Shown here: piece by piece, positions 1-6,766 of the stretch
Numbering within the stretch: position 1 is the stretch's first letter
Layout: the number at the start of each line of letters is the position of its first letter
Source: Bacteroidota bacterium
Lineage (GTDB): Bacteria > Pseudomonadota > Alphaproteobacteria > Puniceispirillales > Puniceispirillaceae
Assembly (NCBI GenBank): GCA_009936825.1
Contig: JAACDV010000001.1
Span: 1 to 8,247, forward strand
Reading direction: 5' to 3'
Length of the DNA: 8,247 nucleotides
Notes under the pieces: generated by a model
Seen by the model: the letters and a program-made list of their open reading frames with translations, nothing else
Databases searched by the model: none
What the model was told of the DNA's origin: nothing
Translations under genes and position numbers: made by a program

Positions 1-75
1 GCTATGCCGAAACGATGCCTAGCGAATAGACGTGTTACGCGATTAGAGTTAACCAATATTATTTTGAGGAAAACG

Positions 76-615
76 ATGACTGAGTTCGATTTTGATGGAT
101 TTATTGAAACCGTTCGAAAGGCGGCTGCCAGCCCCGCACCGGCCCCTGCTGTTCGCGCAGTTATGGACGCAGCCTTTGCCAATTGGCCAGCGATTAGGGC
201 GGCGGCACCCCCATTCGAAGGGGATGAAATCCTGTTGTTTGAAGAAGAAGGGGTGTCGATTTACCTGTGCCAATTTTTTGCGGGCCGCCCGATCCCGCCG
301 CATAATCACAACATATCAGCGGTCATCGGTCTTTATGATGGGGCTGAGGATAATGATCTCTACAGCACCGCTGGCGAGGCTTTTCTGACGCATTCGCAAA
401 AGGTGGAAATGAAGGCGGGCGATGTTTTGTCGATGGGGCCCAGTGCCATTCACACCGTTACCTGCCGCAGCGATGTGCCAAGCCTTGGTATCCATGTTTA
501 TCTTGGCAAGCTGGCCGAGACAGAGCGCAACCTGTTTGATACCGAGCGTGAGGTTGTTTTGCCTTTCACTGACGATACCTTTAACGCGATGGTGGACGAG
601 ATAGCTACCGCTTAG
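76..615 (+). CDS. Cupin-fold metal-binding protein (cysteine dioxygenase-like), 179 aa
   Basis: Predicted cytoplasmic metal-dependent protein of the double-stranded beta-helix superfamily, resembling the uncharacterised relatives of cysteine dioxygenase; substrate unknown. Seen: an HNH pair (H76, H78) in PPHNHNISAVIGLYDGAEDN, an acidic run just after it, GDVLSMGPSAIHTV with H126, and a final IHVYLGKL with H140. The first two histidines, H126 and possibly H140 are the candidate metal ligands. The N-terminal ~45 residues are helical and Ala/Pro-rich. No signal peptide or membrane segment is visible. The open frame extends upstream to an ATG at position 4, but the ATG at 76 is preferred because TGAGGA lies just upstream of it and family similarity begins there. 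The gene ends 20 bases before the oppositely oriented flavoprotein gene, with no evident terminator hairpin between. Bases 1-75 show no other recognisable element. Family assignment is good; the reaction cannot be named. Confidence 0.8.
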   Translation: MTEFDFDGFIETVRKAAASPAPAPAVRAVMDAAFANWPAIRAAAPPFEGDEILLFEEEGVSIYLCQFFAGRPIPPHNHNISAVIGLYDGAEDNDLYSTAGEAFLTHSQKVEMKAGDVLSMGPSAIHTVTCRSDVPSLGIHVYLGKLAETERNLFDTEREVVLPFTDDTFNAMVDEIATA

Positions 616-635
616 ATATGAAACATGAGGCCAAG

Positions 636-1697
636 TTATAGGGACATAAGGGCGGCCAAGGCGCGCTCACCCGAGACAAAAGCGTCTTCAATCCGCGCTC
701 CGGCCAACCAGTCTCCTGCAATGGCAATATCACCGCCGTTGAGCCCTTGCGATACGATTGGCGCGGCATTTTCGGCGGGTTCAATCACCCGGGCATAACG
801 CCAACGATGCGCGGCTGCATATTGAGGGGCGGGAAGCCGAGTGCCGGTTTTTTCCTGCCATGCCTGCAATAGAGCGGCGGCAATCTCGGCCGGGTCATCT
901 TCCAGATGTGCCGCGCTCCAGTCAGGTCCTCCCTGAACGGTTAAAGCTAAATGCGGGCGGGCTAAATGCGGGGGGGCCAAAGGGGAGAGGGCCAAAGGGG
1001 AGAGGGCCAAAGGGGAGAGGGTCGAAACGCGCGAGCTATCGCCATCCGGTCGATGCGATTCCCATACGCCCCAGCCAACCGGGCCATCTAAATCGGTAAC
1101 CGGGCCGGTCTGCGCTGGCAGAATTTGCGCGTCGTCAAACCCAAACATCGCCGTCATGCAAGGGGCATAGCGCGCAGTGCTGGCAGTAACGCCAAGTTCG
1201 GGCGCAACATCGGCCAGTAAGGTTGCGCTTTGCGGGGCAGGGGCGGTGATGATGGCGCGGCGGGCATGCGCAACCACGCCTGATGCATCATGAAAACATA
1301 CGCCCGCATCAACGCGTTCAATATGCGAGATTTCAACTTCTTGGCAGATCGTCAGCCCGCTACCAAGAAATGCCGGAAAATCGCGCATGCTTGGCGTTCC
1401 GCAAAAGGCATCGCGCCCGGCAACCTGCCACTTCGCCAGCGCCCCTGCCGCCAGCGCGCTATCGCAAAGTTTGCTAAAGCTATCGCCGCGGGCAGTAAGA
1501 AATTGCGCGCCATGATTAAAGCGGAACCCATCTGCGCGGCGCGTGGCAACACGCCCGCCAATTCTTCTGCCCTTATCAACAACCAGAACCGATTTTCCAG
1601 CAGCGGTACCCGCGCGCGCCGCAGCAAGACCGGCAATACCACTCCCAAGAATGATAAGATCATAGGATTCTGACTGGCTGGTGGCGGTTTGCGGCAT
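636..1697 (-). CDS. Renalase-like NAD(P)/FAD-dependent oxidoreductase (COG3380 type)
   Basis: Predicted soluble flavoprotein of the amine oxidase/renalase-like superfamily; the physiological substrate is unknown. The 353-residue product starts with a Rossmann dinucleotide-binding motif (YDLIILGSGIAGLAAA, residues 12-27), followed by an acidic-ended strand (VLVVDKG) and RRIGGRVATRR (residues 44-54), which places the FAD pyrophosphate and flavin. The C-terminal AIAGDWLAGARIEDAFVSGE (residues 325-344) is the second FAD-contacting segment typical of the family. LTVQGGPDWSAAHLEDDP (residues 252-269) matches the conserved mid-protein block. Just before that block, residues 227-251 are five pentapeptide repeats (LSPLA three times, then PPHLA and RPHLA), an unusual low-complexity insertion that keeps frame. 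The start ATG has GGGAGA eight bases upstream. The gene is transcribed away from pgi and converges with the cupin gene. The family is clear; the function is only general redox chemistry. Confidence 0.88.
   Translation of the reverse strand: MPQTATSQSESYDLIILGSGIAGLAAARAGTAAGKSVLVVDKGRRIGGRVATRRADGFRFNHGAQFLTARGDSFSKLCDSALAAGALAKWQVAGRDAFCGTPSMRDFPAFLGSGLTICQEVEISHIERVDAGVCFHDASGVVAHARRAIITAPAPQSATLLADVAPELGVTASTARYAPCMTAMFGFDDAQILPAQTGPVTDLDGPVGWGVWESHRPDGDSSRVSTLSPLALSPLALSPLAPPHLARPHLALTVQGGPDWSAAHLEDDPAEIAAALLQAWQEKTGTRLPAPQYAAAHRWRYARVIEPAENAAPIVSQGLNGGDIAIAGDWLAGARIEDAFVSGERALAALMSL
946..1020 (+). repeat. Five tandem 15-bp units inside the oxidoreductase gene
   Basis: Five contiguous 15-base units: GCTAAATGCGGGCGG (946-960), GCTAAATGCGGGGGG (961-975), then three identical copies of GCCAAAGGGGAGAGG (976-990, 991-1005, 1006-1020). 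A further unit from 1021 is strongly degenerate. The period is a multiple of three, so the array encodes a pentapeptide repeat (LSPLA, PPHLA, RPHLA) at residues 227-251 of the minus-strand flavoprotein. The three identical units suggest recent expansion by slippage or unequal exchange; copy number probably varies between strains. Confidence 0.95.
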
Positions 1698-1782
1698 AAT
1701 GCTAATCTCCCTAAAATTCTCATAGTTATCTAGCGACAGGCATGGCAGATGGCTATAGTAAAGAGGCGGTGCGAAGATTTAC

Positions 1783-1802
1783 TTTTGGTCATATGATCAA
1801 AA
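1783..1802. promoter_or_regulatory. Imperfect 20-bp palindrome upstream of pgi
   Basis: The arms TTTTGGTCAT and ATGATCAAAA are directly adjacent and are reverse complements except at one position. The element lies 24 bases upstream of the pgi start codon in the 129-base divergent region shared with the flavoprotein gene. It contains TATGAT (1792-1797), five of six matches to a -10 hexamer, although I see no good -35 box 17 bases before it. A dimeric repressor site overlapping the pgi promoter is a reasonable reading. It has no T-run and sits upstream of a gene start, so it is not a terminator. The regulator is not identifiable. Confidence 0.45.
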
Positions 1803-1826
1803 TGAAAAAAGAATAAGGGATCTCCG

Positions 1827-3377
1827 ATGAAGACCGACACCCCAGCCTTTGCCAATTTGCAAGCCGAAGCCGAGCGGTTATCCGCGGTTCATCTGGCGGA
1901 TCTTCTGGGCGATGATGTTCGCGCGCGCGCGCTGGTCTGGCAGATGGATGATCTTCGCGTTGATCTTTCACGTCAGCTTCTAACGCCGTCCACAATGTCT
2001 GATCTGCTGTCGCTGGCCCAGACATGCAGCCTTGAGGCTAAGATAAAGGCGCTGTTTGCGGGGGATAGGATTAATTTCAGCGAAAACCGGCCGGTGGTGC
2101 ATATGGCACAGCGAGGGCAGCAGCGTATCAACAGCGCCGAATTTAAGCGCCTATGCGACTTTGCCGAAAATATCCGCCGCCGTGCTGGAGCTGGTGATAT
2201 TCGCGATGTGATTAATATCGGCATCGGGGGCTCCGATTTAGGGCCGGCGATGGTCAGCGCTGCATTGGCATATTTGGCTGATGGCCCGCGAATTCATTAT
2301 GTGTCGAACGTTGATCCCAGTCACCTTCACGATGTTTTGCTTGGGTGTGAGGCGGCAAATACGCTTGTCATTGTAACGTCGAAAACGTTCACCACCGCCG
2401 AGACTTTGCGCAATGCTGCTCTGGCACGTGGCTGGCTTGGGTCTGATGGCGCGGGGATGGTGGCGGTAACGGCGGCAAGTGATATTGCGGCGGATTGGGG
2501 CATTGCGGCGGACCGGATTTTTGATTTTGATGAAGGCGTTGGGGGGCGATATTCGCTGTGGTCGGCGGTTGGCCTTCCGGTAATGATTGGCCTTGGCAGC
2601 GCGCAGTTCACCCGTCTTCTGGAAGGCGGCGCTGCTATGGACGCGCATTTCAGAGACACGCCTGCCACGATGAATCTGCCGGTTATTTTAGGGCTTCTCC
2701 GGGTCTGGAATCGCAATTTTTTAGGGCTGCCAACGCATGGAATTATGCCTTATGACCAGCGTCTGTGGATGCTGCCTTCATGGGCCCAGCAACTGGAAAT
2801 GGAATCGAACGGTAAAAGCGTCAACACCGCCGGATCACCGCTGGACTATGCCACCACACCGGTAATCTGGGGCGCGGCCGGAACCGGAGCGCAGCATAGT
2901 TTTTTTCAGTCATTGCATCAGGGGCATGACATCGTGCCCTTGGACATATTGTTGCCGCTAACCCCCGCCGGATTGTCGTTAGATAAGAATTCGTCGGATC
3001 AAGATTGGCAAAGCAGTCACCGCGTTTTGGCCGCCAATGCGGTTGCACAGGCTGAGGCGCTGGCCGTTGGCAGCCCGAATGTTGGCGAGCCGCATCGTCA
3101 TTTCCCCGGCGGGCGGCCCTCCAGCATCATTAGCTGGACGGTCAGTGATGCCTTTTCGATCGGCCGCTTGCTGGCATTATACGAGCATGTGACGATTGCG
3201 AGCGGCTTTATCTGGGATGTAAACAGCTTTGACCAATGGGGCGTTGAGCTTGGCAAGGCAATGGCAAAACAGGTTGAGGCGGTGATGGCGGGCAGCGCCC
3301 CTGCCACTGGTTTGAGCGCGACTGCAACCGATTTGCTGGCCAGCATTGCCGCCCCCAGCCCCCCGCAAAAGCGCTGA
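1827..3377 (+). CDS. pgi: Glucose-6-phosphate isomerase
   Basis: Cytoplasmic phosphoglucose isomerase, interconverting glucose 6-phosphate and fructose 6-phosphate at the junction of glycolysis, gluconeogenesis, the Entner-Doudoroff and pentose phosphate routes. At 516 residues it is close to the usual length for a bacterial enzyme. Seen: ENRPVVHMAQR (86-96), the sugar-phosphate-binding INIGIGGSDLGP (129-140) and VTSKTFTTAET (183-193), signature VGGRYSLWSAVG (238-249) with catalytic R241, ESNGK (326-330) whose E326 matches the family catalytic glutamate, GAQHSFFQ (354-361) with H357 for ring opening, and ELGKAMAK with the C-terminal active-site K477. All key residues are present, so the enzyme should be active. 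The ATG is preceded by AAGGG at normal spacing. A near-perfect palindrome lies just upstream, and an RNase H-fold gene begins ten bases after the stop, so the two are probably co-transcribed. Confidence 0.98.
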   Translation: MKTDTPAFANLQAEAERLSAVHLADLLGDDVRARALVWQMDDLRVDLSRQLLTPSTMSDLLSLAQTCSLEAKIKALFAGDRINFSENRPVVHMAQRGQQRINSAEFKRLCDFAENIRRRAGAGDIRDVINIGIGGSDLGPAMVSAALAYLADGPRIHYVSNVDPSHLHDVLLGCEAANTLVIVTSKTFTTAETLRNAALARGWLGSDGAGMVAVTAASDIAADWGIAADRIFDFDEGVGGRYSLWSAVGLPVMIGLGSAQFTRLLEGGAAMDAHFRDTPATMNLPVILGLLRVWNRNFLGLPTHGIMPYDQRLWMLPSWAQQLEMESNGKSVNTAGSPLDYATTPVIWGAAGTGAQHSFFQSLHQGHDIVPLDILLPLTPAGLSLDKNSSDQDWQSSHRVLAANAVAQAEALAVGSPNVGEPHRHFPGGRPSSIISWTVSDAFSIGRLLALYEHVTIASGFIWDVNSFDQWGVELGKAMAKQVEAVMAGSAPATGLSATATDLLASIAAPSPPQKR

Positions 3378-3387
3378 GTGTTGCCAC

Positions 3388-4296
3388 GTGATCACCTCAT
3401 TCATCGGCATTGATTGGTCGGGCGCACAAGGGCCGCGTCAGCCCGGAATTCAACTGGCAATTGCCAAGCAAGGGCGCGGTGTTCCGATAAGCGTTTCGCC
3501 CGAAGATGGCCGGTCATGGGGGCGTGACGGTATTCTGAGCTGGTTGCTGGAAGCGGCAGAAACGGGTCCGGTTCTGGCCGGGATAGATTTTGCATTTGCC
3601 CACCCCTTTGTTGATGAAGGTGCCTATTATCCCGGGCTTGCCGCATCGCCGCATTCCCCGGTTGAGCTTTGGAATTTGATTGAGGGGATATCGGTGCAGG
3701 CGCCGCATCTTTATGGCGGTGCAATGTTTGCCGCCGCCGGATTTGGTGATTTCTATCTTTCGCCGAAGAATCATGGGGCACCCAACTATGCCAGTCGTAG
3801 GCGGGTTACTGAGGGTGCTGCGCGCGCGGCTGGTCGATCACCCTCGCCAACGTTTAAGGCGATTGGGGCGGATAATGTGGCGACCGGATCGATGGCGGGA
3901 ATGCGTCTTATCCATGCCTTGAAATCTGCGCTGGGTTCGCGTCTTGCGGTCTGGCCATTTGATCCGGTTTTTGAGTCTGAATCTAATCTCAATCGCGGTT
4001 TGGCAATGATTCTTGTGGAAATTTTCCCAAGCTATTATTTCCATCGCGCCGGGTTAAATCCGGCAAAGAATGCAGCGGCTGATCCCGGTTTCATGACGAC
4101 TGCACTGGCTGCATATGACAGCGATGGTGTCGCCCGGGACTATGTCCCGAAGGGCGCGGATGCAGATGAATCTGACGCCCTTATTTCCGCTGCCGCCCTA
4201 CGCTATTTTGCGCGTGAGCCCTGGTGCTGGCAGGTCCCGGATGCGGCCTTGACAGAGGGCTGGATTTTCGGCGTTCCACAAGGGGCGTCTACCTAG
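3388..4296 (+). CDS. Predicted RNase H-fold protein (DUF429-like), 302 aa
   Basis: Protein of unknown function with the look of the DUF429-type predicted nucleases of the RNase H fold. Seen: an N-terminal strand ending in an acid, FIGIDWSGAQ (D9); a second, AGIDFAFAHPF (D67); VEIFPSYYF with E211; and a C-terminal helix DADESDALISAAALRYFA (258-275) with D263. This spacing of acidic residues on strands and a late helix is the RNase H arrangement, but the biochemical activity and target are not known for this group. The GTG at 3388 is chosen because homology-like sequence starts immediately (MITSFIGIDW) and it lies ten bases after the pgi stop. The frame stays open to a TTG at 3346, which would overlap the end of pgi and has no ribosome-binding site. 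The site before 3388 is itself weak (TGAG), suggesting translational coupling to pgi. Fold moderately sure, function unknown. Confidence 0.8.
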   Translation: MITSFIGIDWSGAQGPRQPGIQLAIAKQGRGVPISVSPEDGRSWGRDGILSWLLEAAETGPVLAGIDFAFAHPFVDEGAYYPGLAASPHSPVELWNLIEGISVQAPHLYGGAMFAAAGFGDFYLSPKNHGAPNYASRRRVTEGAARAAGRSPSPTFKAIGADNVATGSMAGMRLIHALKSALGSRLAVWPFDPVFESESNLNRGLAMILVEIFPSYYFHRAGLNPAKNAAADPGFMTTALAAYDSDGVARDYVPKGADADESDALISAAALRYFAREPWCWQVPDAALTEGWIFGVPQGAST

Positions 4297-4309
4297 CTAA
4301 CAATTAGCC

Positions 4310-4315
4310 TATAAT
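4310..4315 (+). promoter_or_regulatory. TATAAT -10-like hexamer before the cupin gene
   Basis: A perfect TATAAT lies 20 bases upstream of the start codon at 4336, in the 39-base gap after the RNase H-fold gene. No convincing -35 box sits 16-18 bases further upstream, and the predicted transcript start would fall very close to the ribosome-binding site. It may be a weak internal promoter or chance. Confidence 0.25.
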
Positions 4316-4335
4316 CACATAAGGGGAGATGTAAA

Positions 4336-4794
4336 ATGCCCAAAATTGATCTTGATAAAGTGCCTGTTAACCGCCGGCTTGTTTATCCCGAACCTTTTCT
4401 TCAGGCCACCGCGGGATATTCTGCTCAGCGGGTTGGGGATGCTGCAGGTCTTAAAAAAATGGGGATCAATCGTGTGGTATTGCCGCCGCATTCCCGAACT
4501 GCGCTGCGGCATTGGCATGAGGTCGATGATGAATTCGTTATCGTAATGGAAGGCGAGGTGGTGTTACATGATGATTCCGGCGAGACGATTTTGTACGCCG
4601 GGGATTGCGCAGGCTTTAAGGCTGGCGATCCGAATGGTCATGCTTTTCATAACCATTCAGATAAATCTGCCGTGCTATTTGAAATTGGGACGCGTGAGCC
4701 CACCGAGATCGCGCATTATCCCGATGATGATCTGCGGTATGAAAAGCGCGATGGAAAGCACATGTTTTTTCACCGTGACGGCACGCCCTATTAA
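4336..4794 (+). CDS. Single-domain cupin protein (COG3837-like), 152 aa
   Basis: Small cytoplasmic cupin of the COG3837-like uncharacterised group; it probably binds a divalent metal, ligand unknown. Seen: the first cupin motif as RHWHEVDDEFVIVMEGE with H59, H61 and E66, and the second as DCAGFKAGDPNGHAFHN (90-106) with H102, completing a four-ligand metal site. The family-typical end follows: FEIGTREP (115-122), a YPDDDLRY segment (128-135) and a terminal FFHRDGTPY. The length is normal for a one-domain cupin and there is no DNA-binding domain, so it should not be called a transcription factor. A strong GGGGAG lies eight bases before the ATG. It follows the RNase H-fold gene by 39 bases on the same strand, and could be read from that transcript or from its own weak promoter. 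It converges with the small membrane protein gene downstream. Confidence 0.85.
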   Translation: MPKIDLDKVPVNRRLVYPEPFLQATAGYSAQRVGDAAGLKKMGINRVVLPPHSRTALRHWHEVDDEFVIVMEGEVVLHDDSGETILYAGDCAGFKAGDPNGHAFHNHSDKSAVLFEIGTREPTEIAHYPDDDLRYEKRDGKHMFFHRDGTPY

Positions 4795-4820
4795 GCTCAC
4801 TAGAGTTGTGCTCACTAGAG
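4795..4820. repeat. Two copies of an 11-bp direct repeat after the cupin stop codon
   Basis: GCTCACTAGAG occurs at 4795-4805 and again at 4810-4820, a 15-base period starting right after the TAA of the cupin gene. It lies in the 50-base convergent gap before the stop of the small membrane protein gene. No strong hairpin with a T-run was found there, so this looks like a small local duplication rather than a terminator. Confidence 0.7.
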
Positions 4821-4844
4821 CCACGCCGGTCAAACCAAAGCTGG

Positions 4845-5048
4845 TCAACTGCCATATTCGGCAAGATATGAACTGCTATGCCAGTCAAAAATACCAAAGG
4901 TCATTGCCACCAGAACCGCAAACATAAGATAGCTTAACAGGCGTTTTTTTCTGGGGGAGATGGATGATTTACTGATCCGGTCATTGATCAGGAAAAGTGC
5001 CCCTGCCGAGGCCAGAAAAGCGAGTCCGCCAACCAGAACTGTATCCAT
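4845..5048 (-). CDS. Small membrane protein with two transmembrane segments, 67 aa
   Basis: Not a recognised family. The product has a hydrophobic segment at residues 3-21 (VLVGGLAFLASAGALFLI), a basic loop (KSSISPRKKR, 27-36) and a second hydrophobic segment at about 38-56 (LLSYLMFAVLVAMTFGIF), ending with a polar tail. The positive loop between the helices predicts a hairpin with the loop in the cytoplasm and both ends outside. It is judged a real gene because AGGAGAG sits seven bases before the ATG, the frame fills the space exactly, and the protein has coherent membrane topology. It begins 30 bases after the carbonic anhydrase stop, so it is probably the second gene of that transcript. 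A role linked to bicarbonate or CO2 is only a guess from position. Confidence 0.75.
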   Translation of the reverse strand: MDTVLVGGLAFLASAGALFLINDRISKSSISPRKKRLLSYLMFAVLVAMTFGIFDWHSSSYLAEYGS

Positions 5049-5078
5049 TACTTACTCTCCTAAATAATTTCCGGACGG

Positions 5079-5729
5079 CTAGAGAACCGGCTCGAATGAC
5101 GTGCCATCGTAGTAATATAGATTGCCTTCTCCGATATCGTTCCACAACCCATGGATTGACAGAGTTTCGGCATCGACAGCTTCCTTAACAAAAGGAAAGC
5201 TGAGAAGATTGTTCAATGATTCCAGAACCCCCTCACGTTCCAGCGCGGCGATCTGCTCCTCCTCGGTTCCTTTATCGCTGATGCGCTCATAGGCTGGGCG
5301 CAAGATATCCATCCATCGTCCGACAAAGCTGGTTTTTTGCTCCAACTCCGGGGCGCTGCCATTGCACATGTGATAACAGCCATTAACGCCGCCGCAGTTT
5401 GAGTGACCCAGAACTATAATATGCGCGACTTTCAGCGTTGTGACCGCGTATTCAACCGCTGCCGATGTCCCATGATGGTCGCCATCCGGATTATAGGGGG
5501 GGACCAGATTGGCGATATTACGGTGAATGAAAAACTCACCCGTATCCGAGCCAAAAATGGCGGTGACATGAACTCTGCTGTCACAGCAGGAAATCACCAT
5601 TGCACGCGGGTGCTGCCCATCCTCGGCGAGGTGTTTGTACCAGACTTTATTTTCAACGTATTTTGTGGCCTTCCACCCGGCATAACGCTGGATGAGATAC
5701 GGAGGCAATGGTAATCCGGCGGTCATCAT
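5079..5729 (-). CDS. Beta-class carbonic anhydrase
   Basis: Zinc enzyme of the cytoplasm catalysing reversible hydration of CO2 to bicarbonate, supplying bicarbonate for carboxylases and helping pH balance. Seen: SCCDSRVHV with zinc ligand C48 and the D50/R52 dyad that controls zinc access, FFIHRNIANLVPPY (67-79), HHGTSAAVEYAVTTLKV with the conserved beta-class Gly-Thr-Ser-Ala segment, and VLGHSNCGG with zinc ligands H109 and C112. At 216 residues it is normal for the class, and there is no signal peptide. Two consecutive ATGs begin the frame. The ribosome-binding site AGGGG is three bases from the first and six from the second, so translation may start at 5726. The LysR regulator gene lies 82 bases upstream on the same strand, and the small membrane protein follows after 30 bases. 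The family is certain; the symbol is left blank because several bacterial names exist. Confidence 0.96.
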   Translation of the reverse strand: MMTAGLPLPPYLIQRYAGWKATKYVENKVWYKHLAEDGQHPRAMVISCCDSRVHVTAIFGSDTGEFFIHRNIANLVPPYNPDGDHHGTSAAVEYAVTTLKVAHIIVLGHSNCGGVNGCYHMCNGSAPELEQKTSFVGRWMDILRPAYERISDKGTEEEQIAALEREGVLESLNNLLSFPFVKEAVDAETLSIHGLWNDIGEGNLYYYDGTSFEPVL

Positions 5730-5773
5730 GATCCCCTTTCGACGAATCTTATCTGTAACTTAACACTTCGGGA

Positions 5774-5785
5774 AAATCTAGATTT
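5774..5785. promoter_or_regulatory. Perfect 12-bp palindrome upstream of carbonic anhydrase
   Basis: AAATCTAGATTT is a perfect palindrome in the 82-base gap between the LysR-type regulator gene and the carbonic anhydrase gene, about 45 bases before the latter's start. Its right half is part of AGATTTG (5780-5786), repeated at 5794-5800, fourteen bases on. On the minus strand a TAAGAT hexamer between the palindrome and the start codon could serve as a -10 box. A binding site for a dimeric regulator, possibly the neighbouring LysR protein, is plausible but unproven. Confidence 0.4.
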
Positions 5786-5811
5786 GCGTGCTGAGATTTG
5801 ATTATTCTACT

Positions 5812-6759
5812 CTATTGATCAACATCATCCCCGTATTCCTCGCGAAGCATGGAAATCATCCTGTCGGTAAATTTCGCTGCAGCCACGGGCAAAACACGGC
5901 CCTTCAAATGACAGATATGCAGCGTTCCTGCTGGAATATCACCAAGATGGAGTGGCCGCGAGATCAGGTTAGACCCTAATTCGCCCGACTCGCCAACAGG
6001 CAACCGGCCTCCTACATCGCCCAGCGCAATCGGAATCTGGAAGAATAGAGCAGGTTCGAACTGTAAAAAATTATGCATGAATTCGAAACTGTCTGATTCC
6101 AGAATCACTTCAAGCTCAACATTGCGTCGCAAGCACCCAACATCCAGCAATTGGCGAACCCCGCTTTGCGCAGTTGGCAGAACAACCTGGTGCCCCACAC
6201 AATCGCGAAGGCGGATATCGTCTTTACTGGCAAGCGGATGATCGGCCGGCATCACACATTGAATTTGCTGGCGCAGGGTTGCCGCCACATGGACATGCGC
6301 AGCTTTGATAGGCGCAAAGATCATCGCAACATCAACATCCAGCGTGAACAGTTTGGCCTCGGCTTCATCGCCGTAGCAGCGCGCAAGATCGAAACTAACT
6401 GCCGGATAATCTGCCCGGTATGCGGCCAGCGATTCGGGCAGAAACTGGCGTAGGGCATCCGCACCGCTGGCAATCCGGACATGACCGCGGCGAATCCCGC
6501 TCAGATCAGAAATCTGGGATTGGACGCGCGCCAGCTCGGCAAATTGCGAGCGGATATGCTGGACAAAAATTTCCCCCGCCGTATTCAGGCGCACCCCGCC
6601 CGGCAAACGTTCAAATAAGGGCTGACCAATTTCTTCTTCGATTTGCAGAATGCGCCGGTTCAACGCTGTTGATGTGATGGCCAGTTTATCTGCCGCTTTG
6701 CGGATGGACCCTTCTCTGGCAACCACATCAATAAACCGCAAAGTTGTCATATACCGCAT
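5812..6759 (-). CDS. LysR-type transcriptional regulator, 315 aa
   Basis: DNA-binding regulator of the LysR family. Seen: an N-terminal winged helix-turn-helix over about residues 4-63 (TLRFIDVVAREGSIRKAA, then LAITSTALNRRILQIEEEIG, then PLFERLPGGVRLNTAGE), a linker helix to about residue 85, and a periplasmic-binding-protein-like effector domain starting near RGHVRIASGADALRQFLPE (91-109). The total length is typical. The ATG at 6759 is chosen: AAGGA is five bases before it and the product opens MRYMTTLRF, as in related alphaproteobacterial regulators. The frame also allows a TTG at 6774, which lies in the duplicated leader and is less likely. The gene is read toward the carbonic anhydrase gene and divergently from glnK-amt. 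Either could be a target, but the inducer and regulon cannot be told from sequence. Confidence 0.93.
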   Translation of the reverse strand: MRYMTTLRFIDVVAREGSIRKAADKLAITSTALNRRILQIEEEIGQPLFERLPGGVRLNTAGEIFVQHIRSQFAELARVQSQISDLSGIRRGHVRIASGADALRQFLPESLAAYRADYPAVSFDLARCYGDEAEAKLFTLDVDVAMIFAPIKAAHVHVAATLRQQIQCVMPADHPLASKDDIRLRDCVGHQVVLPTAQSGVRQLLDVGCLRRNVELEVILESDSFEFMHNFLQFEPALFFQIPIALGDVGGRLPVGESGELGSNLISRPLHLGDIPAGTLHICHLKGRVLPVAAAKFTDRMISMLREEYGDDVDQ

Positions 6760-6766
6760 AACATTC

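Noticed and set aside
946..1020. Possible CRISPR-like repeat cluster
   Set aside because: The units are contiguous 15-mers without spacers and lie inside a well-supported coding gene.
758..1099. Plus-strand reading frame of 113 codons with a GPKGR repeat
   Set aside because: It is the antisense shadow of the 15-bp repeat within the flavoprotein gene; it has no ribosome-binding site or family resemblance.
3346..3387. Extended TTG start for the RNase H-fold gene, overlapping pgi
   Set aside because: There is no ribosome-binding site, the added residues look non-family, and the GTG at 3388 begins right at the conserved N-terminal strand.
4296..4308. GCTAA-CAA-TTAGC hairpin after the RNase H-fold gene as a terminator
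   Set aside because: The stem is only five AT-rich base pairs and no T-run follows; it is too weak to call a terminator.
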